Source of the DNA: JBPEWY01 sp052032225
GTDB lineage: Bacteria > Bacteroidota > Bacteroidia > Flavobacteriales > Flavobacteriaceae
Direction: 5' to 3'
DNA: 48,311 nucleotides
Assembly (NCBI GenBank): GCA_052032225.1
Contig: JBPEWY010000072.1
Coordinates: forward strand, 1-48,311
The notes below the pieces were generated by a model. That model saw only the letters and a program-made list of their open reading frames with translations. It made no database searches and was not told the DNA's origin. A program made the translations under genes and the position numbers. Positions 33,981 through 43,681 of this stretch are shown one piece after another (the first letter of the stretch is position 1; each line of letters starts with the position of its first letter).

Positions 33981-36386
33981 ATGATTAGAAGAATTAACAA
34001 AGTAGCCGTTATTGGATCTGGAATTATGGGAAGTGGTATTGCCTGTCATTTTGCCAATATTGGTGCAGAGGTATTACTACTAGATATCGTCCCTAGAGAA
34101 TTAGATGAAAAAGAAAAAGCTAAAGGACTTACACTGCAAGACAAAGCAGTTAGAAACAGAATTGTAAACAACAATTTAGCAAATGCCCTAAAATCTAATC
34201 CATCTCCAATTTATCATAAAAAATTTGCAAACAGAATTGCAACCGGAAACCTTGAAGACGATTTACATAAAATAAAAGATGTAGATTGGATTATTGAGGT
34301 AGTTGTTGAACGCTTAGATATTAAACAAAAGGTTTTTGAACAAATAGAAAAGCACAGAACTCCGGGAACTTTAGTTACCTCTAACACCTCGGGAATTCCT
34401 ATTAAGTTTATGAATGAAGGCCGAAGTGAAGATTTTCAGCAACATTTTGCTGTAACGCACTTCTTTAACCCTCCTCGTTATTTAAAATTATTTGAGGTTG
34501 TACCGGGGCCTAACTGTAAAAAAGAAGTGGTAGATTTCTTAATGATGTACGGAGAGAAATTTTTAGGCAAAACCTCTGTGCTTGCAAAAGATACACCTGC
34601 CTTTATTGGTAACAGAATTGGGATTTTCGGTATTCAAAGCCTATTCCATCAAGTAAAAGAAATGGGGCTTACCGTAGAAGAAGTAGATAAACTAACCGGA
34701 CCTGTAATTGGCCGTCCTAAATCTGCAACTTTCAGAACTGTAGATGTTGTTGGGTTAGACACCTTAGTGCATGTAGCTAACGGTATTTATGAAAACTGCC
34801 CTAATGATGAGGCACACGACTTATTTAAGCTACCGGATTTTATTAAAACAATGGTAGATAATAAATGGCTGGGTAGCAAAACCGGACAAGGATTTTACAA
34901 AAAAGTAAAAGGCGAAAATGGTAAAAGTGAAATTTTAGCATTAGACCTTGATACATTAGAATACAGAAAAACACAAAAAGCAAAGTTTGCCACTTTAGAG
35001 CTTACTAAAACAATAGATAGACCAATAGACAGGTTTAAAGTTTTAGTAAACGGCAAAGACAAAGCAGGAGAATTTTACCGTAAAAACTTCGGTTCATTAT
35101 TTGCCTATGTACAAAATAGAATTCCTGAAATTTCAGATGAGCTATATCGTATAGATGATGCTATGAAAGCTGGTTTTGGGTGGGAAAACGGTCCATTCGA
35201 AATTTGGGATGCTATTGGTGTTAAAGAAGGTGTTGCCTTAATTAAAGACCTTGGTAAAGAGCCTGCAGAGTGGGTAACTAATATGCTAGAAAAAGGCATA
35301 GAAAGTTTTTATACCGTAAAAGATGGGGCTACGTATTATTATGATATTCCAAAGCAAGAATATGTTAAAAAACCTGGTCAAGATGCTTTCATTATTCTAG
35401 ATAACATTAGAAAATCTAATGAAGTTTGGAAAAACAGTGAAGCTGTAATAGAAGACCTCGGAGACGGCATTTTAAACTTAGAGTTTAGAAGTAAAATGAA
35501 TACCATAGGAGGTGGTGTTCTTCAGGGAATAAATAAAGCAATAGATTTAGCCGAGAAAAATTACCAAGGATTGGTAATTGGCAACCAAGGCGCTAACTTT
35601 TCGGTAGGAGCTAACATCGGAATGATTTTTATGATGGCTGTAGAGCAAGAATACGATGAGCTAAATATGGCCATAAAAATGTTCCAAGATACAATGATGC
35701 GTGCACGTTACTCTTCTATTCCGGTAGTTGTAGCTCCTCACGGCATGACACTGGGTGGCGGTTGTGAGCTTTCTATGCACGCAGATAAAGTAGTTGCTGC
35801 TGCAGAAAGTTACATTGGCCTTGTAGAATTTGGTGTTGGTGTTATCCCTGGTGGTGGCGGTAGCAAAGAAATGACACTTAGAGCTGCAGATAGTTTCGAG
35901 AAAAACGATGTAGAACTTAATCGTTTACGTGAGCATTTTTTAACAATTGCAATGGCAAAAGTATCAACTTCTGCTTATGAAGCTTTTGATTTAAAAATTC
36001 TTCAACCGGGTAAAGATGTCGTTGTTGTAAACAAAGACCGCCAAATTGCAGAAGCCAAAAAGCATGCGTTACTTATGGCAGAAGCAGGTTACACAAAGCC
36101 AATTCAGCGTAAAGATATTAAAGTGCTTGGTAAGCAAGCATTAGGAATGTTTTTGGTAGGAACAGATTCTATGGAAGCCGGAAACTATATAAGCGAACAC
36201 GATAAGAAAATAGCAAATAAATTAGCTTACGTAATGGCCGGAGGTGATTTATCTGAGCCTACACTCGTATCAGAACAATACCTATTAGACCTTGAACGTG
36301 AGGCCTTTTTAAGCCTATGTACAGAACGTAAAACGTTAGAACGCATTCAGCACATGTTAAAAACTGGTAAACCGTTAAGAAACTAA
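33981..36386 (+). CDS. fadN: 3-hydroxyacyl-CoA dehydrogenase/enoyl-CoA hydratase (FadN-type)
   Basis: An 801-residue bifunctional beta-oxidation enzyme. The NAD domain comes first (VAVIGSGIMGSGIACHFANIGAEVLLLDI), followed by the 3HCDH part with FAVTHFFNPPRYLKLFEVVPG and two C-terminal helical halves (about 200-420). The crotonase domain is at the C-terminus: NQGANFSVGANIGM and MTLGGGCELSMHADKVVA, with GLVEFGVGVIPGGGGSKEM. This order, dehydrogenase then hydratase, is that of Bacillus FadN and the reverse of E. coli FadB. It hydrates enoyl-CoA and oxidises the product to 3-ketoacyl-CoA, which the next gene cleaves. Confidence 0.93.
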   Translation: MIRRINKVAVIGSGIMGSGIACHFANIGAEVLLLDIVPRELDEKEKAKGLTLQDKAVRNRIVNNNLANALKSNPSPIYHKKFANRIATGNLEDDLHKIKDVDWIIEVVVERLDIKQKVFEQIEKHRTPGTLVTSNTSGIPIKFMNEGRSEDFQQHFAVTHFFNPPRYLKLFEVVPGPNCKKEVVDFLMMYGEKFLGKTSVLAKDTPAFIGNRIGIFGIQSLFHQVKEMGLTVEEVDKLTGPVIGRPKSATFRTVDVVGLDTLVHVANGIYENCPNDEAHDLFKLPDFIKTMVDNKWLGSKTGQGFYKKVKGENGKSEILALDLDTLEYRKTQKAKFATLELTKTIDRPIDRFKVLVNGKDKAGEFYRKNFGSLFAYVQNRIPEISDELYRIDDAMKAGFGWENGPFEIWDAIGVKEGVALIKDLGKEPAEWVTNMLEKGIESFYTVKDGATYYYDIPKQEYVKKPGQDAFIILDNIRKSNEVWKNSEAVIEDLGDGILNLEFRSKMNTIGGGVLQGINKAIDLAEKNYQGLVIGNQGANFSVGANIGMIFMMAVEQEYDELNMAIKMFQDTMMRARYSSIPVVVAPHGMTLGGGCELSMHADKVVAAAESYIGLVEFGVGVIPGGGGSKEMTLRAADSFEKNDVELNRLREHFLTIAMAKVSTSAYEAFDLKILQPGKDVVVVNKDRQIAEAKKHALLMAEAGYTKPIQRKDIKVLGKQALGMFLVGTDSMEAGNYISEHDKKIANKLAYVMAGGDLSEPTLVSEQYLLDLEREAFLSLCTERKTLERIQHMLKTGKPLRN

Positions 36387-36408
36387 AAAACATTTAGACA
36401 CTACCATT

Positions 36409-37599
36409 ATGAAAACAGCATATATTGTAAAAGCATATAGAACAGCAGTTGGAAAAGCTCCAAAAGGGTTGTTTAGATTTAAAAGACCCGATGAGCTTGC
36501 TGCAGAAACAATAGAGTACCTATTAAAAGAGGTGCCTGAATTAGATAAAAAAAGAATTGATGATGTTATTGTAGGAAATGCAATGCCCGAGGCAGAACAA
36601 GGGTTAAACATGGCCCGTTTAATCTCGTTAATGGGATTAAAAATTGATGATGTTCCCGGAGTTACCGTAAACCGTTATTGTGCATCAGGATTAGAAACAA
36701 TAGCCATTGCAACAGCTAAAATACAAGCCGGAATGGCAGACTGTATTATTGCAGGAGGATCTGAAAGTATGAGCTACATCCCTATGGGAGGTTACAAACC
36801 GGTACCGGATTACGAAATTGCAAAGCAAGGACATGAAGACTACTACTGGGGCATGGGGCTTACAGCAGAAGCCGTAGCAAAAGAATACAAAATTGCCAGA
36901 GAAGAGCAAGATGAATTTGCACTTAAATCGCACCAAAAAGCCTTAAAAGCCCAAGCAGAAGGTCGTTTTAACAATCAAATTGTGCCTATAGAAGTAGAGC
37001 ATATTTATGTAGATGAAAACGGAAAAAAGGCCTCTAAAAAATATACTGTAGATAAAGACGAAGGGCCAAGAGCAGATACTTCTATTGAAGCACTTTCAAG
37101 ATTACGCCCTGTATTTGCTGCCGGAGGTAGCGTTACAGCAGGAAATTCATCACAAATGAGTGATGGTGCTGCATTTGTGCTGGTAATGAGCGAAGAAATG
37201 GTTAAAGAACTTAATCTAGAACCTGTTGCCAGACTTGTAAGTTATGCTGCAGCAGGAGTACCACCAAGAATAATGGGAATTGGCCCTGTAAAAGCAATCC
37301 CTAAAGCATTAGAACAAGCTGGATTAAAACAACAAGATGTAGAACTAATAGAGCTTAACGAAGCTTTTGCTTCTCAATCATTAGCAGTAATTAAAACCTT
37401 AAACCTTAATCCGGATATTGTAAATGTTAATGGGGGTGCAATTGCTTTAGGTCACCCACTTGGTTGTACCGGAGCTAAACTGTCTGTACAATTGTTTGAC
37501 GAAATGCGCCAACGTAACATGCAAAGCAAATACGGTATGGTAACCATGTGTGTTGGTACCGGACAAGGAGCAGCAGGTATATATGAATTCATTAATTAA
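36409..37599 (+). CDS. fadA: Acetyl-CoA C-acyltransferase (3-ketoacyl-CoA thiolase, FadA)
   Basis: A 396-residue thiolase that splits 3-ketoacyl-CoA into acetyl-CoA and a shortened acyl-CoA. The active-site Cys is C91 in NRYCASGLETIA. ELNEAFASQSLAV, NVNGGAIALGHPLGCTGAKL (with the His base) and MCVGTGQGAAGIYE with the second Cys are all intact. Length is normal. It lies between the FadN-type and acyl-CoA dehydrogenase genes with gaps of 22 and 14 bases, so the three are translated from one message. Confidence 0.95.
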   Translation: MKTAYIVKAYRTAVGKAPKGLFRFKRPDELAAETIEYLLKEVPELDKKRIDDVIVGNAMPEAEQGLNMARLISLMGLKIDDVPGVTVNRYCASGLETIAIATAKIQAGMADCIIAGGSESMSYIPMGGYKPVPDYEIAKQGHEDYYWGMGLTAEAVAKEYKIAREEQDEFALKSHQKALKAQAEGRFNNQIVPIEVEHIYVDENGKKASKKYTVDKDEGPRADTSIEALSRLRPVFAAGGSVTAGNSSQMSDGAAFVLVMSEEMVKELNLEPVARLVSYAAAGVPPRIMGIGPVKAIPKALEQAGLKQQDVELIELNEAFASQSLAVIKTLNLNPDIVNVNGGAIALGHPLGCTGAKLSVQLFDEMRQRNMQSKYGMVTMCVGTGQGAAGIYEFIN

Positions 37600-37613
37600 A
37601 AAAATAGTAAGCC

Positions 37614-39428
37614 ATGAGCACACAAGAAATAAATAAAGATTTAACACGTGGAGGCGAGTTCTTGGTTAAAGAAACCAAAGCAGAAAACGTTTTCACTCCG
37701 GAGGACTTCTCTGAAGAACAAAAAATGATGCGCGACTCTGTTAAAGAGTTCGTAGACAGAGAAATTTGGCCTTTAAAAGAACGTTTCGAGAAAAAAGATT
37801 ATGCTCTTACAGAAGAAATAATGCGTAAAGCAGGAGAAATGGGGCTCTTAGGAGTTGCCGTTCCCGAAGAATATGGCGGTCTCGGAATGGGCTTTGTAAC
37901 TACCATGTTGGTTTGCGATTATATTTCGGGGGCAACCGGAAGTATAGCAACAGCATTTGGAGCGCATACCGGTATTGGTACAATGCCTATTTTATTATAC
38001 GGGACCGAAGAGCAAAAGAAAAAATACATTCCGAAATTAGCTACCGGAGAGTGGTTTGGAGCTTACTGTTTAACAGAACCCGGAGCAGGTAGTGATGCAA
38101 ATTCTGGCAAAACAAAAGCTGTATTGTCTGAAGACGGAACACACTATAAAATTAGTGGACAAAAAATGTGGATTTCTAATGCCGGATTTGCTAATGTATT
38201 TATTGTTTTTGCCCGAATAGAAGACGATAAAAACATTACCGGTTTTATAGTAGAATACGATAAAGATAACCCTAACGGGATTACTTTTGGTGAAGAAGAA
38301 AACAAACTTGGTATTCACTCCTCTTCTACCAGACAAGTATTCTTTAACGAAACTGTTGTGCCGGTAGAAAATATGCTTTCAGAGCGTGGCAATGGTTTTA
38401 AAATTGCTATGAACGCACTAAATGTGGGCAGAATTAAGTTAGCTGCAGCTTGTTTAGACGCTCAAAGAAGAGTAATTACAGAAGCGGTAAAATATGCCAA
38501 TGAGCGTATTCAGTTTAAAACTCCAATAGCTAAATTTGGTGCCATTAAACAAAAAATAGCCGAAATGGCTACAGCCTGCTATGTTGGCGAAGCTGCTTGT
38601 TATAGAGCTGCTAAAGATATTGAAGACAGAATAGCAATCAGAATTGCAGAAGGGAACTCTCACCAAGAAGCAGAACTTAAAGGTGTTGAAGAATATGCCA
38701 TAGAGTGTTCTATTCTTAAAGTAGCCGTTTCAGAAGATATTCAGAATTGCTCAGACGAAGGAATCCAAATTTTTGGTGGTATGGGCTTCTCTGCCGATAC
38801 TCCTATGGAAGCTGCATGGCGTGATGCCAGAATCTCTAGAATTTACGAAGGTACTAATGAGATTAACCGAATGTTATCTGTTGGTATGCTCATTAAAAAA
38901 GCTATGCGTGGTCATGTAGATTTACTTGGGCCTGCAATGGCTGTAAAAGATGAGCTAATGGGCATCCCTTCTTTTGATGTTCCTGATTTCTCTGAATTAT
39001 TTTCTGAAGAAAAGCAAATCATTAAAAATCTTAAAAAGGCGTTCTTAATGGTTGCCGGTGCAGCTGTACAAAAATATGGCCCAGAATTAGAAGAGCATCA
39101 GCAACTACTTATGGCAGCAGCCGATATTTTAATAGAAATTTATATGGCTGAGTCTGCTATACTTCGTGCAGAGAAAAATGCAAAACGCTTTGGCGAAGAC
39201 AATCAGAAAATACAAATTGCTATGGCTAAACTTAACTTGTTTAATGCCGTAGAGAAAATAAACACAAAGGGCAAAGAAGCTATTGTATCGTTCACCGAAG
39301 GAGATGAGCAACGAATGATGCTAATGGGCTTAAAACGATTTACTAAATACACTAATTTGCCTAATGTGGTAGCTTTACGTAATGAAATTGCCGAGAAAGT
39401 ATCGGCAGAAAATAAGTATTGCTTTTAA
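37614..39428 (+). CDS. fadE: Acyl-CoA dehydrogenase with VLCAD-like C-terminal extension (FadE)
   Basis: A 604-residue flavoprotein that makes the trans-2-enoyl-CoA in the first oxidation step. The FAD and substrate motifs are clear: YCLTEPGAGSDANSGKT, ISGQKMWISNAGFANVFIVFARI, and IQIFGGMGFSADTPMEAAWRDARISRIYEGTNEINR, with catalytic E412. About 170 further residues after this form a helical tail, as in the very-long-chain and FadE-type enzymes, which may aid dimer or membrane contact. It closes the operon; electrons would pass to an ETF not present here. A terminator follows. Confidence 0.94.
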   Translation: MSTQEINKDLTRGGEFLVKETKAENVFTPEDFSEEQKMMRDSVKEFVDREIWPLKERFEKKDYALTEEIMRKAGEMGLLGVAVPEEYGGLGMGFVTTMLVCDYISGATGSIATAFGAHTGIGTMPILLYGTEEQKKKYIPKLATGEWFGAYCLTEPGAGSDANSGKTKAVLSEDGTHYKISGQKMWISNAGFANVFIVFARIEDDKNITGFIVEYDKDNPNGITFGEEENKLGIHSSSTRQVFFNETVVPVENMLSERGNGFKIAMNALNVGRIKLAAACLDAQRRVITEAVKYANERIQFKTPIAKFGAIKQKIAEMATACYVGEAACYRAAKDIEDRIAIRIAEGNSHQEAELKGVEEYAIECSILKVAVSEDIQNCSDEGIQIFGGMGFSADTPMEAAWRDARISRIYEGTNEINRMLSVGMLIKKAMRGHVDLLGPAMAVKDELMGIPSFDVPDFSELFSEEKQIIKNLKKAFLMVAGAAVQKYGPELEEHQQLLMAAADILIEIYMAESAILRAEKNAKRFGEDNQKIQIAMAKLNLFNAVEKINTKGKEAIVSFTEGDEQRMMLMGLKRFTKYTNLPNVVALRNEIAEKVSAENKYCF

Positions 39429-39452
39429 TCTTAGTTATTTTAAAATTTAATT

Positions 39453-39487
39453 AAAAAAACGCTCCTTTAAATTGGAGCGTTTTTTTA
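39453..39487 (+). terminator. Intrinsic terminator of the beta-oxidation operon
   Basis: AACGCTCC (39458-39465) pairs with GGAGCGTT (39474-39481), flanked by A and T runs. The stem is 8 bp and can grow by A-T pairs. Confidence 0.88.
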
Positions 39488-39511
39488 TATCTTTAATCCA
39501 AACTAAAATTT

Positions 39512-40702
39512 ATGCGCTTACTATTTTATTGGTTTGCTCTTCTATTTACACTACTTGTTAAGGCCCAGCCTGATACCGAAGTTTTTCTTTTAGATATCAT
39601 TAGTAATAATAACAATACTATTCAATTAAAAAGCGCTAAAAACATTTCTAATACAGCAGGGTATGATAATCAGCCTTTTTTTGTAAACGACTCTATTTTG
39701 CTTTATGCAGGCACCAATGTAAATCAAACAGATATTGCTGTTTACAACACCCAACATGGTTTAAAGAGTTGGTTTAATTTGTTAACTGAAGGAAGCGAAT
39801 ATTCACCTCAACCTATCCCAAAAAAGAACACTATTTCTGCTGTTAGATTAGATAAAAACGGTTTACAAAGACTCTATGAATATAGCGGTAACGGTAACAA
39901 GAATGTTATTCTTAATGACTTAGTGGTTGGGTATTATGTTTGGCACAATCCAAATACAATAGTTTCTTTTGTATTAGGCAGCCCTCCTACTTTGGTGATT
40001 TCTAATGTTAAGAAACAAAAACACGACACAATTGTAGCTAACATAGGCAGATCTTTCCATAAAATTCCTAACACTAATCTTATTAGTTATATAAGTAAAA
40101 AATCAAATGAGTGGACAATCAATAGTATCAATCCTAAAACAAAAAAAACTAAAATATTAGCTAAAACCTTACCTAATGTAGAAGATATGTGTTGGTTGCC
40201 CAATGGTACCATATTAATGGGCAAAGGTAATATGCTATATTCTTTAAAGCCAAAAAAAGATAGCACTTGGCAAGTTGTTGGCTCGCTAAGGAATTTGGGT
40301 ATAACTAATATTTCTCGGTTAGCTGTTAACCCATCAGGCACTAAGTTAGCTGTTGTGGGCTCACCGGTTTTAAAAAATCCTGAAAATATTATAAACGAAT
40401 ATGTAAATGCATTTAACACTAAAGATGCTAATAGCCTTGCGGCTATCTTAGCCAACAATATAGCTTTGGTAAATTATCCTAATCAAGAAATCGTATCACA
40501 AAAAAAGAACGTTAAAGAATACTTTTCTGAACTATTTAAACAATTTCCTAAAAGTACTTTACAAACAACACATAAAACTATAATTAATAACAAAGTAATT
40601 GTTACAGAACAGCTTTCGGACAATTCTAAAAAGCAAGAAAGAGTTAGCATTTTTGAAATAAACAATACTACCATAAGCAAAATAACTTTTATAAATAATT
40701 AA
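39512..40702 (+). CDS. Exported beta-propeller-like protein with C-terminal NTF2/SnoaL-like domain
   Basis: A 396-residue protein with a signal peptide (about 1-19, ending VKAQP). The first two thirds look like WD40/TolB-type blades: NQTDIAVYNTQHGLKSWFNL, GSEYSPQPIPKKNTISAVRLD, DMCWLPNGTILMGKGNMLYSL and RLAVNPSGTKLAVVGSP. The last 100 residues, from about 298 (YVNAFNTKDANSLAAILANNI), have the start of an NTF2/SnoaL or DUF4440-like fold, ending in beta strands. The combination of propeller and NTF2-like domain in one chain is unusual. No catalytic residues are recognised. The gene is 2 bases upstream of the M28 peptidase gene, so the two form an operon. Confidence 0.68.
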   Translation: MRLLFYWFALLFTLLVKAQPDTEVFLLDIISNNNNTIQLKSAKNISNTAGYDNQPFFVNDSILLYAGTNVNQTDIAVYNTQHGLKSWFNLLTEGSEYSPQPIPKKNTISAVRLDKNGLQRLYEYSGNGNKNVILNDLVVGYYVWHNPNTIVSFVLGSPPTLVISNVKKQKHDTIVANIGRSFHKIPNTNLISYISKKSNEWTINSINPKTKKTKILAKTLPNVEDMCWLPNGTILMGKGNMLYSLKPKKDSTWQVVGSLRNLGITNISRLAVNPSGTKLAVVGSPVLKNPENIINEYVNAFNTKDANSLAAILANNIALVNYPNQEIVSQKKNVKEYFSELFKQFPKSTLQTTHKTIINNKVIVTEQLSDNSKKQERVSIFEINNTTISKITFINN

Positions 40703-40704
40703 TC

Positions 40705-42036
40705 ATGAAAAAAGCATTTCTGTTTTTCTTTTTTGTAACAGCAGTAGCTTCATCGCAAATAGATTCAAGACTTTACGACATTATTAATGCCGTATCAGAA
40801 GAGCGTTTAGAAAAAGACATAACCACATTAGCAAATTTTGGTACCAGACATACATTAAGCGATACTATTTCTGATACCAGAGGAATCGGTGCTGCAAGGC
40901 GCTGGATAAAATCTGAATTTGAAAAAATTAGTAAAGCTTGCGGTAATTGCCTTGAAGTATTTTATCAGAAGAATTTTGTAAAAAAAGGAGATGGCCCACG
41001 TATTGTAAAAGACGTGTGGATTGTGAATGTTGTTGCCATACAAAGAGGCAAAAAAAACCCAAATAAATTTGTAATTATGAGTGGCGATATTGATTCTCGA
41101 GTTTCAGACCCTAATGATTATACATCTGATTCTCCGGGAGCAAACGATAATGCCAGTGGTATGGCAGGAACCATAGAAGCAGCCAGGGTACTTAGTAAGT
41201 ATGAATTTGATAATAGTATTATTTATGTAGGTTTAAGTGGCGAAGAACAAGGATTATATGGCGGTAAAGGATTGGCAGAATATGCTAAAAAAAATAATTG
41301 GGAAATTATAGGAGTACTTAATAACGATATGATAGGAAATATAGAAGGCGTAGATGGTGTTATAGACAACAGAACTTTCAGAATTTTTTCTGAACCTGTA
41401 TCTCCAACCGAAACAGAACGTGAACGAAGAGCCCGAAGGTTTTATGGTGGCGAAGTAGATGGCATATCAAGACAATTAGCCAGATATATTTACAAAACCA
41501 CCAAAACATATATGCCAGAAATGAATCCGATGATGGTATATAGGTTAGACCGATTTGGAAGAGGTGGCCATCACAGACCTTTTAACGATGTAGGTTTTGC
41601 AGGTGTTAGAATTATGGAGGCGCACGAAAACTATAATCGTCAGCATCAAGACATTCGTGTTGAAAACGGTATTGCTTATGGCGATGTTATTGAAGGTGTT
41701 AATTTTAATTATGCTAAAAAATTAACTGCTGTAAATGCTATTAATTTGGCAAGTTTAGCATGGGCTCCTCCTGCCCCTAAAAATGTTAAAATTGGTGGAA
41801 TTGTTGCGCCGTCTGCTAAGCTTAAATGGGAAAAAGTTCCAGGAGCTGTGGGTTATAAAATATACTGGAGAGACACAACCTCTCCAACTTGGGACTATAG
41901 CAGATTTGTAGGCGATGTAAATGAGTTTACACTAGAAGGTATTGTAATAGATAATTACTTTTTTGGAGTTGCAGCAGTTGGAAAAGATGGTCATGAAAGT
42001 GTTGTTGTTTTTCCTAACGGTATTTTTAGAAACTAA
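40705..42036 (+). CDS. M28-family zinc aminopeptidase-like protein with Fn3-like C-terminus
   Basis: A 443-residue exported peptidase (signal about 1-18). M28 landmarks: D148 in SPGANDNASG, E180-E181 in SGEEQGLYG, D208 in NNDMIG, and H307 in AHENYNRQHQD. The first zinc ligand, a His of HxD in typical M28 enzymes, is D128 (GDIDSR) here. From about 345 a fibronectin-III-like domain follows (PPAPKNVKIGG, KWEKVPGAVGYKIYWR, FGVAAVGKDGHES). Probably releases amino acids from peptides outside the cell. It is coupled to the propeller gene upstream and to the M1 peptidase gene 6 bases downstream. Confidence 0.86.
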   Translation: MKKAFLFFFFVTAVASSQIDSRLYDIINAVSEERLEKDITTLANFGTRHTLSDTISDTRGIGAARRWIKSEFEKISKACGNCLEVFYQKNFVKKGDGPRIVKDVWIVNVVAIQRGKKNPNKFVIMSGDIDSRVSDPNDYTSDSPGANDNASGMAGTIEAARVLSKYEFDNSIIYVGLSGEEQGLYGGKGLAEYAKKNNWEIIGVLNNDMIGNIEGVDGVIDNRTFRIFSEPVSPTETERERRARRFYGGEVDGISRQLARYIYKTTKTYMPEMNPMMVYRLDRFGRGGHHRPFNDVGFAGVRIMEAHENYNRQHQDIRVENGIAYGDVIEGVNFNYAKKLTAVNAINLASLAWAPPAPKNVKIGGIVAPSAKLKWEKVPGAVGYKIYWRDTTSPTWDYSRFVGDVNEFTLEGIVIDNYFFGVAAVGKDGHESVVVFPNGIFRN

Positions 42037-42042
42037 AAAAAC

Positions 42043-43680
42043 ATGAAAAAATCAGTTGTATTATTTTTTATCAGTTTTATTGCAATTACAAGTTTTGCTC
42101 AACAAACAAAAACAAATTTTACGCGCCAAGATACTCTTAGAGGCTCTATAACTCCAGAGCGCGAGTGGTGGGATTTAACGTATTATCATTTAGATATTCA
42201 GGTGTTTCCGGAGCTAAAAACTATTAAAGGCAAAAATACTATACAGTTTAAAGTTTTAAAAAAACAAAGAGTGCTTCAGGTAGATTTACAAGCTCCATTA
42301 ACCATAACTAAGGTAACGTATAAAAACAAAGAAATTCCTTTTAAAAGTGAAGGGAATGCTCATTTTATAACGCTACCAAAAGCTCCCAAAAAAGACAGTT
42401 TACAAGAAATTGTTGTTTTTTATGAAGGTGCTCCCAGAGAGGCTGTTATGGCACCCTGGGATGGTGGTATCTCATGGAAAAAAGACAATAACAATAATCA
42501 TTTTATAGCCTCTTCGTGTCAAGGTATTGGCGCAAGTGTTTGGTGGCCTAATAAAGACCATATGTATGATGAAGTAGACAGTATGGATATAAGTGTTAGA
42601 GTGCCATCTAATCTTATGAATGTATCAAACGGAAGGCTAAAAAAAGTTGAAAAACATAATGATGGAACAACAACATATCATTGGCATGTTAATAATCCTA
42701 TAAACAATTATGGTGTAAACATAAATATTGGTGATTATGTACACTTTTCTGAAGCCTTTGAGGGCGAAAAAGGAACGCTGGATATGGATTATTATGTATT
42801 ACGTTATAATTTAGAAAAAGCAAAGCATCAATTTAAAGATGCTAAAAGAACACTCGAAGCGTTTGAGTATTGGTTTGGCCCCTACCCTTTTTACGAAGAT
42901 GGTTATAAATTAGTAGAAGTGCCGTACTTAGGCATGGAGCACCAAAGCTCAGTTACCTACGGCAATCAATATAAAAATGGTTATTTAGGTAGAGATTTAT
43001 CTAACACCGGCTGGGGATTAAAATTTGATTTTATTATTGTTCACGAAACCGGTCATGAGTGGTTTGCCAACAACATAACTTACATAGATATTGCAGACAT
43101 GTGGATTCATGAAAGCTTTACAGCCTATTCTGAAACACTGTTTTTAGACTATCACTATAGCAAAGAAGCAGCATCTGCCTATGCCAAAGGTGTAAGAGCT
43201 ATAATTAAAAACGACCGTCCAATTATTGGCTACTACAATGTAAATCATGCAGGGTCTGGAGACATGTATTACAAAGGCTCTAATATGTTGCATACACTAA
43301 GACAACTTATTGAAGACGATGAAAAATGGCGACAAATACTTAGGGGGCTGAACAAAACCTTTTATCATAAAACCGTAACTGGCAAACAAATAGAAGATTA
43401 TTTAAGCCAACAAACCGGTATAGATTTAACCGAGTTTTTTAACCAATACCTTCGTGATACACGAATTCCAACAATAGAATATAAAGTACAAAACCAAAAA
43501 CTACATTTTAAATACACGAATATTGTTAAAGGATTTGATATGCCTGTTAGGGTATTAATTGATGGAAAGCCCAGCTGGATTTACCCAAATGCTAATTGGA
43601 AAAGTGTAGCGTTACCTTCTTCAGATAGTAGTATTGTTTTTGATGAAGATTTCTACGTAAATCATAAAAAAGTAGATTAA
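42043..43680 (+). CDS. M1-family zinc metallopeptidase (aminopeptidase N-like)
   Basis: A 545-residue exported peptidase with signal peptide (about 1-19, ending TSFAQ). The zinc site is complete: H334-E335-T-G-H338, then E357 eighteen residues later (WIHESFTAYSE). The exopeptidase motif usually GAMEN appears as LGMEHQSS. The N-terminal beta-sandwich spans about 40-240. It lacks the large C-terminal helical domain of E. coli PepN, so it is the short M1 type common in Bacteroidota. With the M28 gene directly upstream it suggests stepwise breakdown of peptides in the periplasm. The YdeI gene starts 1 base after its stop. Confidence 0.92.
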   Translation: MKKSVVLFFISFIAITSFAQQTKTNFTRQDTLRGSITPEREWWDLTYYHLDIQVFPELKTIKGKNTIQFKVLKKQRVLQVDLQAPLTITKVTYKNKEIPFKSEGNAHFITLPKAPKKDSLQEIVVFYEGAPREAVMAPWDGGISWKKDNNNNHFIASSCQGIGASVWWPNKDHMYDEVDSMDISVRVPSNLMNVSNGRLKKVEKHNDGTTTYHWHVNNPINNYGVNINIGDYVHFSEAFEGEKGTLDMDYYVLRYNLEKAKHQFKDAKRTLEAFEYWFGPYPFYEDGYKLVEVPYLGMEHQSSVTYGNQYKNGYLGRDLSNTGWGLKFDFIIVHETGHEWFANNITYIDIADMWIHESFTAYSETLFLDYHYSKEAASAYAKGVRAIIKNDRPIIGYYNVNHAGSGDMYYKGSNMLHTLRQLIEDDEKWRQILRGLNKTFYHKTVTGKQIEDYLSQQTGIDLTEFFNQYLRDTRIPTIEYKVQNQKLHFKYTNIVKGFDMPVRVLIDGKPSWIYPNANWKSVALPSSDSSIVFDEDFYVNHKKVD

Positions 43681-43681
43681 T

